Positions 44,664 to 52,781 of a stretch of DNA of 64,000 nt are shown here, piece after piece. A model generated the notes under the pieces. The model searched no databases. It saw nothing but the letters and a program-made list of their open reading frames with translations, and was not told the DNA's origin. Where the stretch lies: positions 43,262 through 107,261 of the forward strand of contig URDG01000003.1 of the NCBI GenBank assembly GCA_900546515.1, in the 5' to 3' direction. Each line of letters starts with the position of its first letter. Position 1 is the stretch's first letter. The stretch comes from an uncultured Eubacteriales bacterium. GTDB lineage: Bacteria > Bacillota > Clostridia > Oscillospirales > Oscillospiraceae. A program made the position numbers and the translations under genes.

Positions 44664-46562
44664 TTATTCGAGCTCAAAGGCGCCGGTGTAAAGCTGATAG
44701 TACACGCCCTTTTCGGCGATGAGCTTTTCATGGTTGCCGCGCTCAATGATACGGCCGTGATCGAGCACCATAATAACGTCGGAATTCATGACAGTGGAGA
44801 GACGGTGCGCAATGACGAACACCGTGCGGCCCTCCATGAGCTTGTCCATGCCACGCTGCACGATAGCCTCGGTGCGCGTGTCGATGGAGGAGGTGGCCTC
44901 GTCGAGGATCATGACAGGAGGATCGGCGACGGCTGCGCGCGCGATAGCAATAAGCTGACGCTGACCTTGGGAGAGGTTTGCGCCGTTGCCGGCAAGCTCA
45001 GTGTCATAGCCCTGCGGAAGCCTCGTGATAAAGTCGTCGGCGCCGGCGAGCTTTGCAGCTGCAATGCACTCCTCGTCCGTCGCGTCCAGCCGCCCGTAGC
45101 GGATGTTGTCCATGACAGAGCCTGTGAATAGATTCGTGTCCTGAAGTACGATACCGAGGGAGCGGCGCAGGTCTGCCTTCCTTATCTTGTTGATGTTGAT
45201 GCCGTCGTAGCGTATCTTGCCGTCGGCAATATCGTAAAAGCGGTTTATGAGATTCGTGATCGTGGTCTTGCCTGCGCCGGTAGCGCCGACGAAGGCAACC
45301 TTCTGACCGGGCTCGGCGTACACGGTGACGTCATGCAGCACGTCCTTGCCCTCCTCGTAGGCAAAGTCCACATCCTTCATGCGTACATCGCCGCGGAGCC
45401 GGGTATAGGTGACCGTGCCGTCGCTGTGCGGGTGCCGCCATGCCCAGTGGCCTGTGCGCTCTGCACATTCGGTCACGCTGCCGTCCTCGCCGATCTCGGC
45501 GTTGACAAGGGTAACGTAACCGTCGTCCGCCTCGGGCGGCTGATCGACAAGCGAGAATATACGCTGCGCGCCTGCGCCTGCCATGACCACGGAGTTTATC
45601 TGCTGCGAAAGCTGGTTTACATTGCCGGTAAACTGCTTGGCCATGTTGAGGAAGGGGACAAGTATGGTGATGTCAAAGGCCTTGCCGGAGAGACTGACGT
45701 TCGGCACACCTGCGACGAGGAACATGCCGCCGACGAGAGCAAGCAGCACATACAGCACATTTCCTATGTTGCCTATGATCGGGGAGAGCGCATTGGCATA
45801 AGCGTTGGCCCTGTAGCTGCCGCGGAAGAGCTCGTCGTTTATCTCGTCAAAGTCGGATACGCTCTTATCCTCGTGGCAGAATACCTTCACGACCTTCTGG
45901 CCGTTCATCATCTCCTGCACGAAGCCCTCGGCCTTTGCGATGGAGGTCTGCTGCATAAGGAAGAACCTTGCGGAGCCGACGCCGAGCTTCTTGGCCACAA
46001 ATATCATAGCCACGACGCCAAGAACAAGCACCAGAGTCAGCCACAGGCTGAAATAGAGCATGATGGCGAAAACCGTGATCACGATAACGCCGGCCTGAAT
46101 AAGCGACGGGAATGCCTGAGACACGAGCTGGCGGAGCGTATCGATGTCGTTGGTGTAATAGCTCATTATATCGCCGGTTTTGTTCGTGTCGAAGAATTTT
46201 ATCGGCAGATCCTGCATGCCGCCGAAAACCTCCTGACGGAGCTTGTCAAGATAGCCCTGCGTCATGACGGCCATGAGCTGCGTATACAGAAGCTGCGCGA
46301 GTATGGAGAGAACATAGAGTCCGCCCAGCAGCATGAGATACGGTACGATCTCGGCCTTTGCTGCGGCCCAGTCGCCGCTGGTATACCATTTTTCAATGAT
46401 CGACAGGACGTTCTGCACGAAGAGAGACGGGATGGAGCTGACGATGGCGGAGAATAGTATGCATACGATAGTGACCGGCGCGAGAACGGGATAATAGACA
46501 AAAAGCTTCTTTACCACGCGGCCGAGAGAGCTCAGATCAGGCTTTGGCATGTTTTTATTCAT
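44664..46562 (-). CDS. ABC exporter half-transporter, consensus ATPase site subunit
   Basis: A 632-residue half-transporter: six membrane helices (about 20-330) fused to an ATPase domain. It has Walker A GATGAGKTT, signature NLSQGQRQL, Walker B ILDEATSSID with the catalytic glutamate near 556, and FVIAHRLS with the switch histidine. A roughly 45-residue insertion before the ATPase (ADDGYVTLVNAEIGEDGSVT...) is unusual. The ATG at 46562 has GGAGG and overlaps the upstream stop by eight bases. With the upstream half-transporter it should form a heterodimeric exporter of the LmrCD/BmrCD/TM287-288 type. The substrate is unknown. Confidence 0.92.
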   Translation of the reverse strand: MNKNMPKPDLSSLGRVVKKLFVYYPVLAPVTIVCILFSAIVSSIPSLFVQNVLSIIEKWYTSGDWAAAKAEIVPYLMLLGGLYVLSILAQLLYTQLMAVMTQGYLDKLRQEVFGGMQDLPIKFFDTNKTGDIMSYYTNDIDTLRQLVSQAFPSLIQAGVIVITVFAIMLYFSLWLTLVLVLGVVAMIFVAKKLGVGSARFFLMQQTSIAKAEGFVQEMMNGQKVVKVFCHEDKSVSDFDEINDELFRGSYRANAYANALSPIIGNIGNVLYVLLALVGGMFLVAGVPNVSLSGKAFDITILVPFLNMAKQFTGNVNQLSQQINSVVMAGAGAQRIFSLVDQPPEADDGYVTLVNAEIGEDGSVTECAERTGHWAWRHPHSDGTVTYTRLRGDVRMKDVDFAYEEGKDVLHDVTVYAEPGQKVAFVGATGAGKTTITNLINRFYDIADGKIRYDGININKIRKADLRRSLGIVLQDTNLFTGSVMDNIRYGRLDATDEECIAAAKLAGADDFITRLPQGYDTELAGNGANLSQGQRQLIAIARAAVADPPVMILDEATSSIDTRTEAIVQRGMDKLMEGRTVFVIAHRLSTVMNSDVIMVLDHGRIIERGNHEKLIAEKGVYYQLYTGAFELE

Positions 46563-48297
46563 CGCGCTCACCTCCGTTCGTCTGCTGCTGATAGACTTCG
46601 CGGTAGATGGGGCTGCGTTCGAGCAGCTCGTCATGCCGTCCCATGTCGGCAATGGTGCCGTTGTCCATGATAACGATCAGATCCGCGTCCTCCACCGAGG
46701 CGACTCGCTGCGCTATGATTATCTTCGTGGTCTCGGGAATATAGGTCTTGAATCCGGCGCGTATCATAGCGTCGGTCTTTGTGTCCACGGCGCTGGTGGA
46801 GTCGTCGAGAATAAGTATCTTCGGCTTCTTCAAAAGCGCGCGCGCAATGCACAGCCTCTGCTTCTGACCGCCGGAGACGTTGGTGCCGCCCTGCTCTATA
46901 TAGGTGTCATACCCGTCAGGGAAGGAGCGGATGAAATCGTCTGCCTGGGCAAGCCGGCAGGCCTCGGCCATCTCTTCGTCGGTAGCGTCGGGATTGCCCC
47001 AGCGGAGATTGTCCTTTATCGTGCCGGAGAACAGCAGATTCTTCTGGAGCACGACGGCCACATTGGAGCGGAGCGTGTCGAGATCGTACTTGCGCACGTC
47101 AAGCCCGCCGACCTTTACGCTGCCCTCGGTCACGTCGTACAGACGGGAAATGAGCTGGATAAGCGTGGATTTGGACGAGCCGGTGCCGCCGAGTATACCG
47201 ACGGTCATGCCGGACGCAATGTGCAGATTAATATCCGACAGCGCATATTTTTTCGCTTTGAGAGAGTATTTGAAAGATACGTTGTCAAAATCGACGGAGC
47301 CGTCCTTGACCTCATATACCGGGGATTCGGGATTGGACAGCGCGCTCTCTTCACTCAGAACCTCGCTCAGACGGGCGCCGGACTCTGCGGACATGGTGAG
47401 GATGACGTAGATCATGGAGAACATCATCAGACTCATGAGGATCTGGAAGCCGTAGGTCAGCATTGCGGAGACCTGACCGACGTCGATTACCGTGCCGCCG
47501 CTTGTCACGATGAGCTTTGCGCCGACAGAGAGGATAAAGATCATGTTGAAGTACACACACAGCTGCATCAGCGGGGAATTGAGCGCCACTATGCGTTCTG
47601 CATGCGTAAAATCGCGGCAGATATTTCCGCTTGCCGCGGCAAATTTGCGCTTTTCATAGTTCTCGCGGGCAAAGCTTTTGACAACGCGCATGCCGCGCAC
47701 GTTCTCTTCGATGGATTCGTTGAGAGCGTCGTACTTCTTGAACACCGCGCGGAAGGCCGGCATGGCATGCTTGGCGATAAGATACATGCCGAAGCCGAGC
47801 AGCGGCACGACTATGACAAAGGTCAGGGCAAGAGTTCCGCCCATGATAAACGCCATTATTATCGCAAACACGAACATAAGAGGCGCGCGTATGGCAGTGC
47901 GTATGACCATCATGTATGCAAACTGAACGTTCCACACGTCGGTGGTCAGGCGCGTTACGAGAGAGGCGGAGGAGAACTTGTCGATATTTTCAAACGAGAA
48001 GCTCTGCACCTTCGCAAAGACGTCATGCCGCAGGTTCTTTGCAAACCCGGCGGAGGCGCGCGCGCAGGTAAAGCCGCCGAGCGAGCCGCAGCCAAGCGAA
48101 ATACAGGCCAGCAGCACGAGCACAAGACCTGTTTTCAAAACAGTGTCCATATCCGTGCCGGCTTTGATCTGATTTACGAGGTTTGCGGTTATGAACGGTA
48201 TCAAAACCTCCATCACGACCTCAAAAACCATCAGAATGAAGGTGATGATCGTGGGCTTTTTGAACTCACGTACACTCTTCATGAGCTGTTTTATCAT
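46555..48297 (-). CDS. ABC exporter half-transporter, degenerate ATPase site subunit
   Basis: A 580-residue half-transporter with six membrane helices and an ATPase domain. Walker A reads GGTGSSKST (about 370), the signature is NVSGGQKQR, Walker B is ILDDSTSAVD with Asp in place of the catalytic Glu (about 494), and the switch region is IIIAQRVAS with Gln in place of His (about 528). This pattern marks the subunit that contributes the degenerate nucleotide site in heterodimeric exporters. It is translated just before its partner with an eight-base overlap. Confidence 0.92.
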   Translation of the reverse strand: MIKQLMKSVREFKKPTIITFILMVFEVVMEVLIPFITANLVNQIKAGTDMDTVLKTGLVLVLLACISLGCGSLGGFTCARASAGFAKNLRHDVFAKVQSFSFENIDKFSSASLVTRLTTDVWNVQFAYMMVIRTAIRAPLMFVFAIIMAFIMGGTLALTFVIVVPLLGFGMYLIAKHAMPAFRAVFKKYDALNESIEENVRGMRVVKSFARENYEKRKFAAASGNICRDFTHAERIVALNSPLMQLCVYFNMIFILSVGAKLIVTSGGTVIDVGQVSAMLTYGFQILMSLMMFSMIYVILTMSAESGARLSEVLSEESALSNPESPVYEVKDGSVDFDNVSFKYSLKAKKYALSDINLHIASGMTVGILGGTGSSKSTLIQLISRLYDVTEGSVKVGGLDVRKYDLDTLRSNVAVVLQKNLLFSGTIKDNLRWGNPDATDEEMAEACRLAQADDFIRSFPDGYDTYIEQGGTNVSGGQKQRLCIARALLKKPKILILDDSTSAVDTKTDAMIRAGFKTYIPETTKIIIAQRVASVEDADLIVIMDNGTIADMGRHDELLERSPIYREVYQQQTNGGERDE

Positions 48298-48365
48298 TGG
48301 ACTCTAACACTTCCTTTCCCGGCAATTGCCGCAGAATTCCGGTTACACTAAATTTCCATAGATTA

Positions 48366-48398
48366 CAATAGAAGAGAGCGCATAGCTCTCTTCTATTG
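48366..48398 (-). terminator. Hairpin downstream of acpP, possible terminator
   Basis: CAATAGAAGAGAGC (48366-48379) and GCTCTCTTCTATTG (48385-48398) form a perfect 14-base stem with a five-base loop. It lies about 40 bases after the acpP stop and before the ABC genes. Only a weak T-run follows on the - strand, so termination may be partial. Confidence 0.5.
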
Positions 48399-48438
48399 CT
48401 GTTTAAATTAAATAATTGCGGTCGGTTGAATCAGAGGG

Positions 48439-48666
48439 TCATTTCAGCTTTTCAAGATAATCGACAATACGGCCGACAGTATAGAGCTGCGTGGCGTCCT
48501 CGTCGGAAATGCTTATGCCGAAAATATCCTCAAGGGACATGATGAGCTCGACAACGTCGAGAGAATCGGCGCCGAGATCATCCACGAGATTGGTATCCAT
48601 GGTGATGGTTTCGGGGTCAACCTCAAACTGATGAGCCAGAGCGTCTCTAACGTTTTCAAAAATCAT
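48439..48666 (-). CDS. acpP: Acyl carrier protein
   Basis: A 75-residue carrier for fatty acid synthesis. The phosphopantetheine serine is in DDLGADSLDVVELIMSLED (DSL, about residue 35), and the protein is acidic and helical as expected. An in-frame ATG nine codons upstream (48693) exists, but ATG 48666 has GGAGG at good spacing and starts the conserved MIFENVRDAL. The gene follows jag rather than plsX. Confidence 0.94.
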   Translation of the reverse strand: MIFENVRDALAHQFEVDPETITMDTNLVDDLGADSLDVVELIMSLEDIFGISISDEDATQLYTVGRIVDYLEKLK

Positions 48667-48730
48667 AATAATACCTCCAATGTGAAAGATCACATAAAGT
48701 TATCAGATCATCAGATCCGCGCGCTGAGCG

Positions 48731-49615
48731 TCAGGCCCATTCGCGGCTCTGCGGCTTGCTGCTGCCGGAGCTTGCACTGCCTGCAGAGGACGCGGGCGTC
48801 TCGGCGGGCTTTGCGGAAGCCGGGGCGGGCGAGGAAGAGCTGCGGCGGTCGATGCGGCGGCTGTCGCGGCGGTCGCCGTCCTCACCGCGGACGTAAGAGA
48901 CCACGACGCGGCGATTCGGCTCTACGCCGGTCGAGCTGGTGGTCACGCCCTCGTAATTCTGCAATGCGGTGTGGATGACATGGCGCTCATAGGAGTTCAT
49001 CGGCTCAAGAGCCATGCTGCGCTTGTACTTTATAGCCTTTTCCGCCATCTTCTCTGCAAGCTTGGTGAGGGATTCCTCGCGCTTGCTGCGGTAGTTCTCG
49101 GCGTCGACGCTGATGTGCAGATGTGTGTCGCTGCCGCGGTTGACGACATAGTTTGTGAGATGCTGTATGGCGTCGAGCGTTTCGCCGCGGCGGCCGATGA
49201 TAGCGCCCATGCCGCTGCCGGAGATGTTGACGTTGATGCCGCCGTTTTCGCGCGGGCCGATCTCAAGATCGGCCTTGACGCCCATGCGGTCGAGCAGGCC
49301 GGTGAGGAAAGCACGGACCGCGGCATAATCTGCGGGCTCATCGGCCGGAGCTGCTGCTGCGGCCGGTGCGGGAGCCGCGGAGACGGGGGCTGCGGGCTTC
49401 GCTTCGGGTTCCGCGGCCTTCGCGGCGGGAGCCTCGTCCGGAGCTTCGTAGCTCACGCGGACCTTTGCGGGAGAGGCGCCGATACCCAGAAATCCGGATT
49501 TTGCACGCTCTATAATTTCAACGGAAACATCGTCACGGTCGAGTCCAAGCTCCTTGAGAGCCGCGGAGATGGCGTCGTCTTCTGTGCGGCCGGACTTTTC
49601 CAATGTTTTAATCAT
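48731..49615 (-). CDS. jag: RNA-binding protein Jag/KhpB
   Basis: A 294-residue protein with a Jag_N domain (about 1-55, EKSGRTEDDAISAALKEL and KSGFLGIG), an Ala/Pro/Glu-rich linker (about 58-95), a KH domain with GMGAIIGRRGETLDAIQHL (about 135-153), an R3H domain ending NSYERHVIHTALQNYEGVTTSSTGVEPNRRVVV, and a low-complexity Ser/Ala/Pro tail of about 50 residues. KhpB binds RNA together with KhpA and affects cell elongation in streptococci. It follows yidC by eight bases, the usual pair. Confidence 0.94.
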   Translation of the reverse strand: MIKTLEKSGRTEDDAISAALKELGLDRDDVSVEIIERAKSGFLGIGASPAKVRVSYEAPDEAPAAKAAEPEAKPAAPVSAAPAPAAAAAPADEPADYAAVRAFLTGLLDRMGVKADLEIGPRENGGINVNISGSGMGAIIGRRGETLDAIQHLTNYVVNRGSDTHLHISVDAENYRSKREESLTKLAEKMAEKAIKYKRSMALEPMNSYERHVIHTALQNYEGVTTSSTGVEPNRRVVVSYVRGEDGDRRDSRRIDRRSSSSPAPASAKPAETPASSAGSASSGSSKPQSREWA

Positions 49616-49623
49616 AATTGCAA

Positions 49624-50964
49624 TTACTCCTGTAAATCTTCGTTTGCGGCGGGAGCCTCTGCGTTTGCGGAAGCTTCTGCGGCTTCGCTGACGGCGATGT
49701 CGTCTGCCACGGTCTCATCGATGGAGGGGGCAAACTCAGACTCGGCAGCGGCGGCCAGCGTCGCAGCCTCGGCGTCCTCGGGGTTGGTGAAGCGATCAGG
49801 CACGTAGGCACGGCCGCGGGCATAGCGGCGGTTGCCGACCTGAGACGCGGGGATCTCGTTTTCCTTGATGCCGAGACGCTCACGGCGGGCGGCTCTGTCA
49901 GCCTTGTCGAGAGCGGCCTTGCGCTCGTCGCTCTTCTGCTTCTCGACGGCCTGCATCTTCTTCTTGCTGGTGTTGACGTTCTTCTCGGTCTTGCCCTCGG
50001 CGCGCAGACGCTCGGTCTCAAGGCGCTTGGCCTCAAGCTCCTTTTCGCGCTCGCTTCTTGCGGCGATACGCTCGGCGTCCTCTTTGTCGAGCTTCTTCTT
50101 ATAGATCTTGGTGAGAACGAAGTCACGGATAAGGCCGAAAACGCTGTTGGCGATCCAGTAAATACCCATTGCGGCGGGCATTATAAAGCAGATCCAGACG
50201 CTCATCAGGGGCATCATGAGATTCATGCTCTTCATGGAGGCCTGGGTCTGTGCGTCGGTCTGAGGATTTGCAGCGTTGGAGATCTTCATGGAAGCCCAGG
50301 ACATAAACGCGGATATGAAGGGGATAAGGAACAGACCCAGCGCGGGGAGCCAGACGTGAACGTCGCTCCAGTCGGTCTTGAACATGAAGTTCCACTCCGG
50401 CTGATTGCCGAGGTTGAGACCGAGGAAGCTGAAGTCGATATTCATGAGTCCGTCAAGCTTGCCGGGCAGGGCGGCCTGAAGCTGATCCCAATATCTGTGC
50501 GCAAGCTCGGTGAGCTTGATTTCAAAGTATGCGTCGGTCTTGGCGGGGATGACATAGAGGCCGGTGTCGACAAAGTAATTCTGTATCGCGTCGACGACCT
50601 CCTGAGCCACGAACATCATCCTTGTCAGGGGCTGACGGATGACGCTGTAGAGTGCGATGAGGATAGGGAAGGGGATGAGGGACCAGAGACAGCCGGACAT
50701 GGGATTAGCGCCGTTTTCTTTATACAGCTTCTGCATCTCCTGGTTGAGCTTCTGGGGGTTGCCCTCGTGACGCCGCTGCAGCTCCTGCATCTGGGGCTGG
50801 AGACGGGAGGTGCGCATCATGCCCTTTTTGCTCTTTGCCATAAAGGGGGTCAGAATAAGGTTGACCGCAAGAGCGAAGAGGATAATGGATACGCCGTAGT
50901 TGCCGGTCAGCTCATAGAGCTTGACCATAAGCCATGCGAAAGGCTTGGTGATTGCTGCCCACAT
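49624..50964 (-). CDS. yidC: Membrane protein insertase YidC (SpoIIIJ type)
   Basis: A 446-residue insertase for membrane proteins, with or without SecYEG. It opens MWAAITKPFAWLMVKLYELTGNYGVSIILFALAVNLILTPF, with five membrane segments over about 1-330, including KENGANPMSGCLWSLIPFPILIALYSVIRQP and a C-terminal core segment MPLMSVWICFIMPAAMGIYWIANSVFGL. An unusually long tail (about 335-446) is first basic and coiled-coil like, then acidic and Ala/Glu-rich; long basic tails in other YidC proteins bind ribosomes. ATG 50964 has GAGGAG; an upstream extension lies in spacer and yidD. Confidence 0.94.
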   Translation of the reverse strand: MWAAITKPFAWLMVKLYELTGNYGVSIILFALAVNLILTPFMAKSKKGMMRTSRLQPQMQELQRRHEGNPQKLNQEMQKLYKENGANPMSGCLWSLIPFPILIALYSVIRQPLTRMMFVAQEVVDAIQNYFVDTGLYVIPAKTDAYFEIKLTELAHRYWDQLQAALPGKLDGLMNIDFSFLGLNLGNQPEWNFMFKTDWSDVHVWLPALGLFLIPFISAFMSWASMKISNAANPQTDAQTQASMKSMNLMMPLMSVWICFIMPAAMGIYWIANSVFGLIRDFVLTKIYKKKLDKEDAERIAARSEREKELEAKRLETERLRAEGKTEKNVNTSKKKMQAVEKQKSDERKAALDKADRAARRERLGIKENEIPASQVGNRRYARGRAYVPDRFTNPEDAEAATLAAAAESEFAPSIDETVADDIAVSEAAEASANAEAPAANEDLQE

Positions 50965-50998
50965 AGGTTTCTCCTCAAGTGTGTTTTTTTGATTTGTT

Positions 50999-51217
50999 CT
51001 AGGGTACGGGATCGTAGATGTCATAATCCTTCCCGTGGAAAGGATGGCATCTGAGGATGCGCCTGAAAGCCAGCCAGCCGCCCTTGAGGGCGCCGTACTT
51101 TTCAATGGCTTCGAGCGCATACTGCGAGCAGGTGGGTATGAACCGGCAGCAGGGCGGACGGTTGGGAGAGATGTTTTTGCGGTAGAAGCGGATCAGCGCG
51201 AGCATGATTTCTTTCAT
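50999..51217 (-). CDS. yidD: Membrane protein insertion efficiency factor YidD
   Basis: A 72-residue amphipathic protein. It has ALIRFYRKNISPNRPPCCRFIPTCSQYALEAIEKYGALKGGWLAFRRILRCHPF, with the conserved cysteines. It assists insertion by YidC at the inner leaflet. The start overlaps the rnpA stop (ATGA), and yidC follows after 34 bases. Confidence 0.95.
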   Translation of the reverse strand: MKEIMLALIRFYRKNISPNRPPCCRFIPTCSQYALEAIEKYGALKGGWLAFRRILRCHPFHGKDYDIYDPVP

Positions 51218-51561
51218 TTCACGTCCTCGCGCAGCAGCCCCAGCTTCCCGCAGGCGGAGAGAAATGCCTCGTTCATCCTGCGGTATTCCGCGCCGACGCA
51301 GCGGGCCCTCGCCACGATGACGATGTCCCAGCCGGAGCGGAGAGACGGGGAGTTGAGCCTGTATATCTCACGCAGACGCCGGCGCACGCGGTTGCGCACA
51401 ACGGCATGTCCCAATTTGACCGACACGGTATAGCCCACACGGTTTTCAGCCCTGCCGCTGCGGCGGCAGTATACTGCCATATAGGGATTGACCGTGCTTT
51501 TGCCCTTGGAGTACAGCCGCCTGAAATCGCTGTTCTTTTTTAAAGTACATCTGACGTTCAA
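51214..51561 (-). CDS. rnpA: Ribonuclease P protein component
   Basis: A 115-residue basic protein that binds the RNase P RNA. It has LKKNSDFRRLYSKGKSTVNPYMAVY, RVGYTVSVKLGHAVVRNRVRRRLREIYR (the RNR motif region, about 50-77) and DIVIVARARCV. The start is TTG behind AAGGAG. It lies between rpmH and yidD, as usual. Confidence 0.95.
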   Translation of the reverse strand: MNVRCTLKKNSDFRRLYSKGKSTVNPYMAVYCRRSGRAENRVGYTVSVKLGHAVVRNRVRRRLREIYRLNSPSLRSGWDIVIVARARCVGAEYRRMNEAFLSACGKLGLLREDVK

Positions 51562-51663
51562 GCGATATGCTCCTTCTGACGAAAAACTTCCGAAAACACC
51601 TAAAGGGCGGATCGCTCCGCCCTGAAAATATTCCCGATTAAGACCTGCTCACCTGCTCTGGGA

Positions 51664-51798
51664 TCAGTAGCTGAGCTTTGCTCTGCCCTTTGCTCTGCGG
51701 CGGGAAAGAACCTTGCGGCCGTTAGCGGTCTTCATTCTTTTGCGGAAGCCGTGCTCTTTCTTGCGCTGAAGCTTCTTGGGCTGATAGGTACGTAACAT
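51664..51798 (-). CDS. rpmH: 50S ribosomal protein L34
   Basis: A 44-residue basic protein: MLRTYQPKKLQRKKEHGF, then RMKTANGRKVLSRRRAKGRAKLS. ATG 51798 is preceded by GGAG; an in-frame ATG 25 codons upstream is not conserved. First gene of the rpmH-rnpA-yidD-yidC-jag cluster, 90 bases downstream of a good promoter. Confidence 0.96.
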   Translation of the reverse strand: MLRTYQPKKLQRKKEHGFRKRMKTANGRKVLSRRRAKGRAKLSY

Positions 51799-51890
51799 GT
51801 CTGGCACTCCTTTCAGTTGATACTCAACATCGGGCTTGCACCCGAAGTAGTTGACAAATCTGCACGACAGCATAACGCTGCCGAGTTATG

Positions 51891-51920
51891 ATTATACATT
51901 AAATAAACAGGACTTGTCAA
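51891..51920 (-). promoter_or_regulatory. SigA promoter of the rpmH operon
   Basis: On the - strand: TTGACA (51920-51915), an 18-base spacer and TATAAT (51896-51891), about 90 bases before rpmH. No DnaA boxes or dnaA gene are seen in this spacer. Confidence 0.8.
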
Positions 51921-51973
51921 CAGAAAAATGCGCATAAATCGTGTAAAAAAGCTTCGCTGACGGGGAGCGGCGG

Positions 51974-52603
51974 TCAGCCCTTTTCGGGCATGCGGCAGAG
52001 CATCACGGCGAGGATGCCGTCATCAACACTGACAACGGCCTCGCTGCCGGCCCACTCGTTGCTTACGCCGATAGGAAAGCTGTTTGTGATAACGGCGCTG
52101 TGCAGCTCGTACTTTGTGCCTGTGATGGATACGCCGCGGCAATCATCCGTGACGGCAAAAACCGACAGTGAGCAGCCGCCGGACTGCGGGAGACTGATAC
52201 TCCCATGCGAGAACATATAAATATGCGCGTCATTGCCGGTTATTTCGACGCGCGCGCCGCGCCGGACCGCGAAGGCGGCCGACTGGATGTTGGCATAGAG
52301 ATGATCGAGCCTGCCGCCGAGCGCGCAGTATATGCGGATGCGGTCATAGCCGAGTAGCAGGGCGTGCCGTATGGCGGACATCGTGTCAGTATCGTCCTTC
52401 TCCACTGGCAGGCGCAGTATCTCCGTGTCCTCCGGCAGCGTGCCCGAATACGAGTCAAAGTCGCCCAGCAGCAGATCGGGCTTTATCCCGCCGCGCTGCG
52501 CATATTTAAAACCTCTGTCGCAGGCGATGACAAAGTCCGCCTCATCTATTCCGTCCAGCGGTGAAAAATCCCCGCCCGATATTATTGCACAAAGACCGCT
52601 CAT
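51974..52603 (-). CDS. thiN: Thiamine pyrophosphokinase
   Basis: A 209-residue enzyme converting thiamine to thiamine pyrophosphate. It has AIISGGDFSPL at the start, ADFVIACDRGFKYAQRGGIKPDLLLGDFDS (about 20-49), PVEKDDTDTMSAIRHALLLGYDRI (about 63-86) and YCALGGRLDHLYANI (about 89-103), then the all-beta C-terminal domain. ATG 52603 has AAGGAG seven bases upstream; the longer open frame to 52894 has no support. thiT, the thiamine uptake component, is 1.6 kb away. No riboswitch precedes thiN. Confidence 0.93.
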   Translation of the reverse strand: MSGLCAIISGGDFSPLDGIDEADFVIACDRGFKYAQRGGIKPDLLLGDFDSYSGTLPEDTEILRLPVEKDDTDTMSAIRHALLLGYDRIRIYCALGGRLDHLYANIQSAAFAVRRGARVEITGNDAHIYMFSHGSISLPQSGGCSLSVFAVTDDCRGVSITGTKYELHSAVITNSFPIGVSNEWAGSEAVVSVDDGILAVMLCRMPEKG

Positions 52604-52701
52604 GGAGACGCTCCTTCCGGTGAAAATATGATTCCCGGCTGACAGTATAGCACATATCGGCCGGAAAAGGTATTTTAAATTGCGTAATATCTGCGCGGCG
52701 G

Positions 52702-52731
52702 TTGACAAACGCAAAAAAGGTCTTTTATAAT
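52702..52731 (+). promoter_or_regulatory. SigA promoter for the DUF6056-like gene
   Basis: TTGACA (52702-52707), an 18-base spacer and TATAAT (52726-52731), about 50 bases before the ATG at 52782. Confidence 0.75.
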
Positions 52732-52781
52732 GTTGCAGGTCTTTTGAAATATTTACTGCTTTGTTGATGAGGTAATAGGAT

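Noticed and set aside
46549..48351. A 600-codon open frame on the + strand opposite the ABC exporter gene, and a similar 374-codon one at 45333-46457
   Set aside because: Both lie antisense to clear ABC transporter genes with all motifs. Their translations are low-complexity His/Asp/Arg-rich with no family match, as expected from GC-rich codon shadows.
51799..51973. A possible replication origin near rpmH
   Set aside because: No DnaA boxes, no AT-rich unwinding region and no dnaA or dnaN next to it; only a standard promoter is visible.
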